Shown: piece after piece, positions 7,893 to 15,915 of the stretch | Layout of the letters: each line of letters begins with the position of its first letter | Numbering within the stretch: position 1 is the stretch's first letter | Assembly (NCBI GenBank): GCA_049515655.1 | Contig: JBEKTW010000022.1 | Span: 1-64,000, forward strand | DNA: 64,000 nucleotides | DNA from: JBEKTW01 sp049515655 | GTDB lineage: Bacteria > Bacteroidota > Ignavibacteria > UBA10030 > SZUA-254 | Direction: 5' to 3' | The notes under the pieces: model-generated | What the model was told of the DNA's origin: nothing | The model's input: the letters and a program-made list of their open reading frames with translations, nothing else | The model's database searches: none | Position numbers and translations under genes: made by a program

Positions 7893-10820
7893 ATGAAACA
7901 TTTATCATTTGTTATCGCATTGAGCTTTCTCTCGGCACTTTATCTCCAAGGCCAGTGGCAACGGTTGTCCGTGGATATATCAAAGTCTCGTCAAAGTGAA
8001 AAAGCCACTGAATGGAAGAAGAGACCCAAGCTTCCACATGAAATTGTTGCCGAAAGAAGGAACGCGATGATTTCTCTCTCGGGAAATCGTTCTCACTTTA
8101 GCACCGGAGCTATCACATCAGATATTGGAACTGCATCAACACAACAAGAAGAAGCTACACAGTGGCTTCCTCCTGACGACGAAGCATGTGGGATAGTGCT
8201 GGATAAGCACGATGGCAGCGTTTATGTTACAGGCTCAAGTGACTCTGCAATTACGGGCTCCGACTTTCTTACCATAAAATATACGCCGGAGGGAAATGTT
8301 GTATGGTCAGTGCGATACAATGGACCTTCTAATCAGGATGATTATGCTCGTGCTATCGCGATCGATGGGGAGGGAAATATCTATGTCACAGGGGAGAGCT
8401 ATGGACTTGGGACTGATTACGATTACGCAACCGTAAAATACAATCCTGCCGGTGAACAGCAGTGGGCTGTACGCTACAATGGGCCTGGAAATTTCGAAGA
8501 TAAGGCGGCTGATATCGCCATTGATAGCACTAATTCAGTTTATGTAACAGGATACAGCTACGGTTTGGGCACCAGTTGCGACTATGTCACTATAAAATAT
8601 AGTTCAGTTGGAGTAGAACAATGGGTTATGAGGTACAATGGACCAGGAGATTCTACTGATGTTGCCACGAAAATTAGACTGGATAAACTTGGGAATGTAT
8701 ATGTTGCTGGATATAGCTACGCTCCAGTGACGGACTTCGATTACGCGATAATAAAATATAGTTCTTCTGGAATACAGCAATGGGTTGAGAGGTATGATTA
8801 TGGTAATTCACCGGAGACCTCTACAATCCTTGCAGTTGACAATAACAGCAATATATATATTAGTGGCTGTACATATTATCCTATCGGGGATGGTGGCCAG
8901 GGATATTCCATTGTCAAATACAACTCCGATGGAGAACTGCAATGGACTAAGAGAGATTCCCATCTCTACAGCGATGCGCTAGCGATTACCACAGATGATT
9001 CTCTAAATGTTTATATCGCAGCAATTTCTAATGCAAATCCTGGCTTGAATAAATATAATTCTGCTGGTGAGCCACAGTGGGGGTATGGTTCGGGCTACAT
9101 TTCTTCCATTGAGGTTGATCATGGTGGCAACATTTATGTTAGTGGCCAAGTTAATGGTCTTTTCACTGCGAAATTCAATTCTGGAGGTAATGCAATATGG
9201 TCAGCGGAGGTTGCCCCCAACGGCCGTTCGACGGGTATCGTCGTTGATTATGATGGAAATGTGTACGTTACAGGGATTAACAGCATTTATACCGGTACAG
9301 GTTGGGATTATGATAATGACTATATCACTCTAAAATACGACTCCACGGGCGGGAATCAGTGGATTGCAGGATACAATGGGTCGGGATATACCTCAAGAAT
9401 AGATTTTGGAATAGTTCGCACGGGTATTGCCTATCGGGAGAGTGTCACAATATCTAACAATGGCATAGGTGCACTTACGCTTGATACGACAATAATTAGT
9501 TATGAAGGTATCACGATTGGTCATGTACCGCCTGTGATCGGCCAAGGCGATACTTGCAAAATCAATATTTGCTATCATCCTGATTCGGCCGGGAAAAAAC
9601 AAGGTTACATAGTATGCGGATTCAACGGTAACAGCATTTGTTACAGGACCGATATCTCTGCTTATGAGGCTACTGGTGCCTTCCGGAATGGGGCGAGTGT
9701 CAAGAAGATTGTAGCAGCGAAACATGCTGTCTTTGCCGTGACAGACGATTACGGTGGCTGTTTGTACCGCTCCACGGATGCAGGAATGAACTGGGAATTA
9801 ATATTTTTTAAGGGAGTAACGCGCCTCGCTCTGTCTCCATCTGGAATTATCTACGTAGATAGAGGAGACTCACTTTTTTCTTCGACCGACAACGGCCTAT
9901 CATGGGTAGCGAGGTATGGTGGCGGTTTCTCAGATGTTGAAGTCAGCCCAAATGGAACGGTATTTTGCACGTCGTTCTATTGCGGAGAGGACTTCTGCGA
10001 TGGCTCAGTTTGTCGTTCAACAGACAATGGCCTGTCATGGGATACCCATGGTGTGGGAGCAGCCCAACAAACATCTTTTTTCACAAACGACCATATTTTG
10101 ATTGCAGGATTCCACGCATCATACTTTTGGCGTGAAACGTATTTCGACATCAGTTCAGACAACGGTCTGACTTGGAATGAGATTATGGCGATCCCGGGTT
10201 TTGCAAGTGTAACCGCTCTTGTCGTTAATCCTAATAATAAAATATTTGTTGGACTAGGGGACTTACATTACTCCGCCAATCTCTGCACAACATGGACAAA
10301 ATTGAGCGATATCGTTCCTGAAGCTCTTTTAGCTTTACCATCTGGGGAAATCCTTGCAGGCACAAACGGCGGAGGTATCTTTCACTTTTCAGATGACGGT
10401 GATAGCTTAGGCACTCTCAACGACGGCTTGAACAATCTCAATGTTCACACACTCGCACTGGATTCGCTCGGATATGTCTATGCAGGAACTGATAGCGGTG
10501 TGTTTCGCTCTTTACTCCCACCAACTGGTGTAGTCACATCCAAATCACGAATTCCGACGCAATATCGGCTGGAGCAAAACTACCCCAACCCCTTCAACCC
10601 CGTTACAACAATCAATTACCAACTCCCGAAGCAAAGTCACGTCACGCTGAAAGTCTTTGACGTGCTCGGGAGAGAAGTTGCGACACTGGTGAATGGAGAA
10701 CAGGCTGCCGGATATAAGTCGGTGAGGTGGAATGCAGCGAACATGCCTAGTGGCATCTACTTCTACCGCATGAATGCTGGTATATACACTGACACGAAGA
10801 AACTTTTATTACTCAAATAA
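7893..10820 (+). CDS. Secreted SBBP/BNR-repeat protein with type IX sorting domain
   Basis: A 975-residue protein preceded by a strong ribosome site (AAGGAG). It has a signal peptide (LSFVIALSFLSALYLQGQ), then about eight SBBP beta-propeller repeats (roughly 95-500) with the theme IYVTGxSYG and DYxxIKY. An immunoglobulin-like segment (505-585, IVRTGIAYRESVTISN) follows, then Asp-box repeats (SSTDNGLSW, STDAGMNW) to about 880. The last 80 residues are a canonical type IX sorting domain (QNYPNPFNPVTTINYQL ... KKLLLLK). It should be exported and attached to or released from the cell surface. Its binding partner cannot be read from sequence. Confidence 0.85.
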   Translation: MKHLSFVIALSFLSALYLQGQWQRLSVDISKSRQSEKATEWKKRPKLPHEIVAERRNAMISLSGNRSHFSTGAITSDIGTASTQQEEATQWLPPDDEACGIVLDKHDGSVYVTGSSDSAITGSDFLTIKYTPEGNVVWSVRYNGPSNQDDYARAIAIDGEGNIYVTGESYGLGTDYDYATVKYNPAGEQQWAVRYNGPGNFEDKAADIAIDSTNSVYVTGYSYGLGTSCDYVTIKYSSVGVEQWVMRYNGPGDSTDVATKIRLDKLGNVYVAGYSYAPVTDFDYAIIKYSSSGIQQWVERYDYGNSPETSTILAVDNNSNIYISGCTYYPIGDGGQGYSIVKYNSDGELQWTKRDSHLYSDALAITTDDSLNVYIAAISNANPGLNKYNSAGEPQWGYGSGYISSIEVDHGGNIYVSGQVNGLFTAKFNSGGNAIWSAEVAPNGRSTGIVVDYDGNVYVTGINSIYTGTGWDYDNDYITLKYDSTGGNQWIAGYNGSGYTSRIDFGIVRTGIAYRESVTISNNGIGALTLDTTIISYEGITIGHVPPVIGQGDTCKINICYHPDSAGKKQGYIVCGFNGNSICYRTDISAYEATGAFRNGASVKKIVAAKHAVFAVTDDYGGCLYRSTDAGMNWELIFFKGVTRLALSPSGIIYVDRGDSLFSSTDNGLSWVARYGGGFSDVEVSPNGTVFCTSFYCGEDFCDGSVCRSTDNGLSWDTHGVGAAQQTSFFTNDHILIAGFHASYFWRETYFDISSDNGLTWNEIMAIPGFASVTALVVNPNNKIFVGLGDLHYSANLCTTWTKLSDIVPEALLALPSGEILAGTNGGGIFHFSDDGDSLGTLNDGLNNLNVHTLALDSLGYVYAGTDSGVFRSLLPPTGVVTSKSRIPTQYRLEQNYPNPFNPVTTINYQLPKQSHVTLKVFDVLGREVATLVNGEQAAGYKSVRWNAANMPSGIYFYRMNAGIYTDTKKLLLLK

Positions 10821-10831
10821 CTTAATGCACC

Positions 10832-10882
10832 GTCACACTGAGCTTCGCCTGCCCCGAGCTCGTCGAGGGGGCGAAGGGTGAC
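10832..10882. repeat. REP-like palindrome between two secreted-protein genes
   Basis: It begins GTCACACTGAGCTTCGCC and ends GGGCGAAGGGTGAC, so the outer arms GTCAC...CTTCGCC and GGCGAAG...GTGAC pair. It shares the CTGAG and CGAAGG end motifs of the GIY-YIG-linked repeats. It ends 15 bp before the next start codon. Confidence 0.65.
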
Positions 10883-10897
10883 AGAAAGGAAAATCGC

Positions 10898-12193
10898 ATG
10901 AAACACAGTGGTATGATCTTCTTGATCGCTTGCATGTTCACGATCGGGCTGCAAGCTCAAACTCAATGGACAAAAGATCCGGCAAATCCCGTAGCCCTCA
11001 ATGGCGCGCACGGGAGCTGGAACAACCATACGTTTAATCCATTTGTGATCTATAATCAAGACTCAGCCCGATACGAAATGTGGTTTTGTGGTGATGGCGG
11101 CAGCTTTCCATATCAAATCGGCTTTGCGGTTTCTGATGATGGCGGAAGCTGGACGTTAAAGCACGCTGGCCCGGTGTTGACCCCGGATCACGGTGCCTGG
11201 GACAGCGGCGGTGTCTTTTCTCCCATGGTAATCAAGGAAGACGGTCAGTACAAGATGTGGTATGCCGGTGGAACGGATTTCCAAAACGGGATCGGTTATG
11301 CGACCTCTCCCGACGGTATCACCTGGACTAAATATGCCGGCAATCCTATTGTAATTCCGGGTGCATCATGGGAACGCCAAGCGCTTGGCAATCATTTCGT
11401 GATCCATTCATCAATTGGATATCAGATGTGGTATTCTGCCGGTTTAAGCTCCGGAGGGTACACAGGAGGAATAGGGTATGCGACCTCTGCTGATGGATTG
11501 ATTTGGGAAAAAGATGCCACGCGTAATCCCGTTTTGAGCCTGGGCAATTCAGGAGAGTGGGACGCTGTTTTTACCTGGGCTCCTCGAGTTCTGATCCTCG
11601 ACAAACTCTATTACATGTGGTATGGTGGAATTAATATGGGAAACGTTCGTAAGGTTGGATTGGCGACTTCAACTGATAGCGGAAAAACATGGACAAAGCA
11701 TCTAGATAATCCAGTGCTCTCACCAACACCGGGCACATGGGATGCCCAGGCTGTCCAGGATGGTTTCGTCATGTTGCGCGGAGACACGCTGCATATGTGG
11801 TATGCAGGAATCCGGTCGTATTCATCCTCCGATCCGTGGATGATAGGCCATGCGACGTCATCTATTTTTTCAGTTGGAATTGTAGAAAAGGGCGCAAAGG
11901 CACCGACGAAATATGAAATTAGTCAGAACTATCCCAATCCGTTCAACCCGGCCACATCCTTCGTTTACGGGATCCCCGAGCGGAGCAGAGTGACGCTGGA
12001 TATTCATAATGTTCTTGGTCAGATCGTTGCGACATTGGTGGATGGAGAACAAGACCCTGGATATCGATCCGTTCACTGGATGGCGCCGGGCGGAATCGGA
12101 TCCGGGTTGTACTTTTATCGCCTGACCGCCGCGAGCTTGGTTGAGCCAGGGAAGGTGTTTGTGCAGGTGAGGAAGATGTTGCTGGTCAAGTGA
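10898..12193 (+). CDS. Secreted five-bladed propeller (GH43/GH130-like) protein with type IX sorting domain
   Basis: A 431-residue protein with a signal peptide (MKHSGMIFLIACMFTIGLQA). Repeated blades about 60 residues apart have the pattern MWYAGG / MWYSAG / MWYGGI / MWYAGI, preceded by GIGYATSPDGITW. This is the architecture of five-bladed beta-propeller glycosidase-like proteins (GH43, GH130, GH32 relatives). A sorting domain occupies about 350-431 (QNYPNPFNPATSF ... VRKMLLVK). Catalytic acids cannot be assigned with confidence, so it may bind glycans without cutting them. The ribosome site AGAAAGGA lies within the flank of the preceding repeat. Confidence 0.8.
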   Translation: MKHSGMIFLIACMFTIGLQAQTQWTKDPANPVALNGAHGSWNNHTFNPFVIYNQDSARYEMWFCGDGGSFPYQIGFAVSDDGGSWTLKHAGPVLTPDHGAWDSGGVFSPMVIKEDGQYKMWYAGGTDFQNGIGYATSPDGITWTKYAGNPIVIPGASWERQALGNHFVIHSSIGYQMWYSAGLSSGGYTGGIGYATSADGLIWEKDATRNPVLSLGNSGEWDAVFTWAPRVLILDKLYYMWYGGINMGNVRKVGLATSTDSGKTWTKHLDNPVLSPTPGTWDAQAVQDGFVMLRGDTLHMWYAGIRSYSSSDPWMIGHATSSIFSVGIVEKGAKAPTKYEISQNYPNPFNPATSFVYGIPERSRVTLDIHNVLGQIVATLVDGEQDPGYRSVHWMAPGGIGSGLYFYRLTAASLVEPGKVFVQVRKMLLVK

Positions 12194-12452
12194 GACGATC
12201 GGAGGCGACGTCCGAAGTTTGATAAAGATCACAATATTCCCATTCGTTGGTTTGAACCCAAAACGGAGAGTACTACATTCGGCGCTTTGGCCCGAGATGA
12301 CCTTCGGAGAAGTTAAGGTGGCATTTGCCCGGATTGCTGCACCGCTGGTTCGAAAGAAGTTGTCAGAAAATTCAAAAGGAGATACGAACGCCGAGAAAAA
12401 ATCCTCCGCGTGCAAAAACGGAAAGCAGCAGCAGAAGAAGAAGAAATAGTCA
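12194..12452. other. Intergenic stretch without a supported gene
   Basis: A 76-codon plus-strand frame (12219-12449) ends in an artificial-looking QQQKKKK tail and matches nothing I recognise. I see no clear terminator or promoter here. Confidence 0.4.
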
Positions 12453-12827
12453 TCATGAATGGCTGGTTCTTACCGTGCGATTCATGACCATGCTGATCCA
12501 CGCGTGGCTAACTCCCAACTCTCTGGCCATTGCGGACCTGCTGGGGAACTGTTCGTTGTCTAGCATCTGCGTGTACTGCAGGGCCAATTGCTGATAGTTA
12601 ATTCTCTTTGGCGGCATCTTTTCCTCGACCGGTTCGGTGATCAGGTGGTCTTTTGTTAGCGCATCAAGGTCCGATTGCTGAAGGTCTAGGAAGTACGGCA
12701 ACCGTGCCCGGTCGATCAGGATTGCGATCCTGCTTTCAAAGATTCTGGAGAACAAAATGGGGATTTCGAGCTTGAGAATCGACAAACTCTTCGTGTTTGA
12801 CGCGGAGCGATTGACACGAATACTCAT
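12453..12827 (-). CDS. Small helix-turn-helix protein, recombinase-tail-like
   Basis: A 124-residue frame whose C-terminal third looks like a DNA-binding HTH: QLALQYTQMLDN, then SRSAMARELGVSHAWISMVM. This pattern is common in the C-terminal regions of site-specific recombinases and in small accessory regulators. The first 75 residues are not recognisable. The N-terminus overlaps, on the opposite strand, the region holding a second kinase-like scrap, so the true start may be further in (for example the Met of EEKMPPKRINYQ). It could be a remnant of a mobile element. Confidence 0.45.
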   Translation of the reverse strand: MSIRVNRSASNTKSLSILKLEIPILFSRIFESRIAILIDRARLPYFLDLQQSDLDALTKDHLITEPVEEKMPPKRINYQQLALQYTQMLDNEQFPSRSAMARELGVSHAWISMVMNRTVRTSHS

Positions 12828-12864
12828 ATGTCACACTATTGAGAAACTCGGTCATGGGAATTCA

Positions 12865-13058
12865 ATGAAAACGATTCTCCTTAGAAACCGGCTCGTCCTC
12901 TGCGCAGCGGTTATCTGGACCTTCCTCGCCTGTCCTGCTTTGTTCTCACAGGAAGAAGTGACAAGATCACAGTTGAGCGCGCGCCCGGCCGGGGAACCCC
13001 GCATCATTTGGAATCGCGAGAGCAGTCAGGCCGTTCTTACAAATGGCCGACTTCAGAT
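12865..13058 (+). pseudogene. 5' fragment of a secreted-protein gene, truncated
   Basis: The frame opens with a good signal peptide (RLVLCAAVIWTFLACPALFSQ) and continues EPRIIWNRESSQAVLTNGRLQI, the start of a mature exported protein. At about 13058 it runs into sequence that is the reverse complement of the end of another gene (13060-13449). Codons beyond that point are antisense noise, so the original gene was cut by a deletion or inversion. The family is not recognised. Confidence 0.6.
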
Positions 13059-13059
13059 T

Positions 13060-13449
13060 TCACTGATGTGTCAAGATCGTCACGGGGCCGAGGAGTCCCG
13101 ATTCCAGCAAAGGCGTAGTTTTAGTGATCATGTCGAACCGGAAGCCATCATGGGTCGTTGTGATACGTCGTTCCTTCGGCAAGTTCAGATCGCCGATGAC
13201 CCGGTTGGCCCACAGGTTGATCACGTCGATCTCGAGCACGTTGCCCGAGGGTTTAACAACATCCGTGATCTCCACCCTCCAGGGAGCAGTCCAGAGAATG
13301 CCAAGATTTTTCCCATTCAACCCCACTTCCGCAACGTGTCTGGCAGTTCCAAGATCAAGAAACAGTTGCCTTGATTTCTTCCGGTCCGTTTTCAGAATCC
13401 GCCGGAGTCCCGCAGGGACGAAGGCGAATGGCCTGCACGCCAGTTTGAG
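13060..13449 (-). pseudogene. 3' fragment of a GH106-like glycosidase
   Basis: The frame reads SRQLFLDLGTARHVAEVGLN, then GKNLGILWTAPWRVEITDVV and ends PLLESGLLGPVTILTHQ. It closely parallels the C-terminal sugar-binding region of the large GH106-like gene at 15916-19917 (DLGILWKPPYSVDVTN, VNLWINRQIGD, LVESGLLGPVTLQ). Only this last 130-residue piece survives and there is no start. The upstream edge carries a small palindromic repeat (GTCCCTGCGGGAC) read as FVPAGL. It faces the plus-strand fragment tail to tail with one base between them. Confidence 0.75.
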
Positions 13450-13494
13450 AGAGACCTAACTCATTTGTCATTCTCAGATGAGCAAGTAATACGA

Positions 13495-13908
13495 TCACTT
13501 GATCATCAACATTTTCCTCACGGCTGAATGGCTGTCGGTAACGATCCGGTAAATATATATTCCGCTGCCCAACGCCGTTGCATCGAAATTGAACTGAAAG
13601 TAATGGCCCGGCTCGGCCATGCCCTCGAACAAGCTTGCGACTTCCTGTCCCAGCACGTTGTAGACCTTCATGACGGCGTGTTCTGGTTTTTCGACCGTGA
13701 ATTTGATAAAGGTTGAGGGGTTGAATGGATTAGGGTAATTCTGGATCAATTGAAAGACCCTCGGTGCCTCTTCACCATTCACGCCCATCACGCCGGCCAC
13801 CGTGATCCCGGGCGAATATGAAACGCCCCCGCTCAGGTGCTGCTCCGCCATGCGCTGTACACGTTTAAGTCTTCTGGGACCAACTGAAGTCATGAACATT
13901 GGCTCCAA
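13495..13908 (-). pseudogene. C-terminal fragment with type IX sorting domain
   Basis: The last 85 of 137 residues are a clear sorting domain (LIQNYPNPFNPSTFIKFTV ... VRKMLMIK). The preceding 50 residues (LKRVQRMAEQHLSGGVSYSPG) look like the tail of a larger exported enzyme. No signal peptide or catalytic region is present, and the frame is not continued upstream. It is best read as the 3' remnant of a secreted protein. Confidence 0.65.
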
Positions 13909-14051
13909 CTGAGGTCGCGGGCCTGAGAAGTTGTTTCCGCACTATACGGAGCGAGAAGGCCACGCTTCGTTCCACGACATCATTTTCCCTTGCTCTGCAT
14001 CTTTGCCTCCCAATACCCAATTGTTACATTTTGATTCCTCACCCTTCATTC

Positions 14052-15494
14052 TTACCTCTTGACTTGCACTACTACCACTGTCATGTCATCATGCTGTTTG
14101 GTGGCACCAGAAAACCTGTCAACCTCCTTTAGAAAGCTCTCCTTTACCAACTGCGAACTGTCAACCGTTAATCTCTTGACAATATCTTGCAACCTCTCAA
14201 AACCAAACATCTCTTTGTTCCTATTCATCGCCTCTGAAATCCCATCCGTATAGAATATCACCGTATCTCCCCCCCGAAGCTGAATCGACATCTCGGCATA
14301 TTCCACTTCCTCCCGGACACCTAGCGGCAGCCTCGCACCCCCGACCTTCAAACACTGAACCTCTTCGCCGCGCTTTAGTATTGGATCCATCTGTCCGGCA
14401 TTGGAAAACGTGAGCAACTTCGTTGTGGTATCAATCACCGCGAAGGACATCGCAGTGAATATTCGTTTGTCCGTCTTCAGATATATTGGTTTGTTAATTT
14501 TCCGCAGGATGGTGCGCGGCGTATCATTGCTGCCGATTTCTCTGTACACCATGCCGCTTGTCATTACAGCGGTTATCGCGGCCTTCATTGCCTTGCCGCT
14601 GACATCCGCAATTGCAATACCGAGCCTGGTTTTTTCTTCGTTGAGCCAGACGTAGTCGAAGAAATCACCCCCCACTTCTTCCGCCGGTCTGCAAATGCCG
14701 GAGATGTCGAACCCCTCCACGACCGGGTCTGCTGTCGGCATGAGGCTCATTTGCATGTCATGAGCAGTTTCTAGCTCTGATTGAATTTTGGCCTTCTCTG
14801 CTGTTTCAATTCCAATCAGTAAGAATGAACCGAACGTGCTGCACAGAATGATTGCTAGCAGAACCGGACCGAGATAATGACCGCTGGGCATCTGGCCGGC
14901 AAGAACGAAAGAGCAAGCGACGGGAACGACAAAACCCCCCAACGAAATTGCCCTTCTGCCCAATCCCATGCTGGAAGGCGATACCACGCTTACGAATTGG
15001 GAAAATGGGGAAAATACTACAAACCCAATCAACTCGGGATGGCGGCGCTGCACTATGAACAACACAAGATACCCGATGGAAAGAACGACACAGACAAAGA
15101 TGGTAAACAGCAAAAATCCAGGCACCCCTTTTCCTGCATACTCGTTGATTGCGAAATAGGTAACAATCACAGAAGCCATGGTGAGAAAGACTACATCTGC
15201 AAGAAGAATCCATCGACGAAACTTCCCGGCGAGGTCCGCAAACGATGTTGTCTTATACCACTGCTCAAGGCGGGCAGGAAGCTTTCCAAGTCTGTGAAGA
15301 GGTTCAAGCAAGAGCAAGAAGCCAAGTGCCAGATATATCGGAAACAAAAGAACCGGGAGAGTTGTTATTCCCTTCGGGACACTGCTATCCCCGCCCGCCG
15401 TCAGCGTGAGAATCGCAAAAAAGAAACTCACAGCTGACCCCAGATAAAACACAAAGGAGGGCAAGGGCTTATTAAACGTCTTTTGACTCTTCAT
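14052..15494 (-). CDS. Membrane-bound SpoIIE/RsbU-type PP2C serine phosphatase
   Basis: A 480-residue protein. The first 240 residues hold about seven hydrophobic helices (for example LPSFVFYLGSAVSFFFAILT and WILLADVVFLTMASVIVTYF). A short coiled segment (IQSELETAHDMQMSLMP) leads into a PP2C SpoIIE domain (about 255-478). Metal-site motifs are visible: EVGGDFFDYV, AIADVSGKAMKAA, GDTVIFYTDGISEA and HDDMTVVVVQ. Enzymes of this kind dephosphorylate anti-sigma-factor antagonists in stress or signalling switches; the partner is not encoded nearby. The membrane part may sense a ligand. Flanking genes are pseudogenes and an IS remnant. Confidence 0.88.
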   Translation of the reverse strand: MKSQKTFNKPLPSFVFYLGSAVSFFFAILTLTAGGDSSVPKGITTLPVLLFPIYLALGFLLLLEPLHRLGKLPARLEQWYKTTSFADLAGKFRRWILLADVVFLTMASVIVTYFAINEYAGKGVPGFLLFTIFVCVVLSIGYLVLFIVQRRHPELIGFVVFSPFSQFVSVVSPSSMGLGRRAISLGGFVVPVACSFVLAGQMPSGHYLGPVLLAIILCSTFGSFLLIGIETAEKAKIQSELETAHDMQMSLMPTADPVVEGFDISGICRPAEEVGGDFFDYVWLNEEKTRLGIAIADVSGKAMKAAITAVMTSGMVYREIGSNDTPRTILRKINKPIYLKTDKRIFTAMSFAVIDTTTKLLTFSNAGQMDPILKRGEEVQCLKVGGARLPLGVREEVEYAEMSIQLRGGDTVIFYTDGISEAMNRNKEMFGFERLQDIVKRLTVDSSQLVKESFLKEVDRFSGATKQHDDMTVVVVQVKR

Positions 15495-15648
15495 TCGCCA
15501 ATCCTTGTATGAATCTTTTTGGTGCCATGGCCCGCCGATATTGTCATTGAAAGTATTGAGTGAGGCTTTTCATTTCATCGGCTGATACTGTTTGACTTTC
15601 CAGTCTCATAGTTCAGGGAATCACTCTGATTATCAATGAATGAAACGA

Positions 15649-15828
15649 CTAGCATGGCACCGCCGATTCCCGTAATCTTCTTATCAAAAGAACGTGCCCA
15701 CAGTTGTGATCCACCCTTCTTGTCGAGAACTCGCATGCCACTTCCATTGACATCCCCTTGGCCTGCAAAACCTCTGCTTCCCGCAGCTTGCCGATGATCT
15801 GTTCTGCTGTATGACGTTGTCTACTCAT
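15649..15828 (-). pseudogene. Truncated IS3-family transposase OrfA
   Basis: A 59-codon frame starts MSRQRHTAEQIIGKLREAEV, the standard opening of IS3-type OrfA HTH proteins, with a good ribosome site (AAAGGAGAAAGCA-ATG). Similarity holds for about 35 codons to MSMEVACEF, after which the sequence is unrelated and stops. No OrfB is present, so only the 5' end of the insertion sequence survives. Confidence 0.75.
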
Positions 15829-15841
15829 TGCTTTCTCCTTT

Positions 15842-15879
15842 GATCCAAAATACTAAATTCCCGGACTAAATTTTGGATC
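15842..15879. repeat. 10-bp inverted repeat at the IS remnant
   Basis: GATCCAAAAT (15842-15851) pairs perfectly with ATTTTGGATC (15870-15879), just upstream of the OrfA remnant. It may be part of the old insertion-sequence end or a promoter-proximal hairpin. Confidence 0.55.
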
Positions 15880-15915
15880 TCTTTTCGGGAGCAGGTCACC
15901 GGCCTGATGTAGCTC

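Noticed and set aside
12219..12449. 76-codon plus-strand frame
   Set aside because: Low-complexity lysine/glutamine tail, no family and no ribosome site; probably non-coding.
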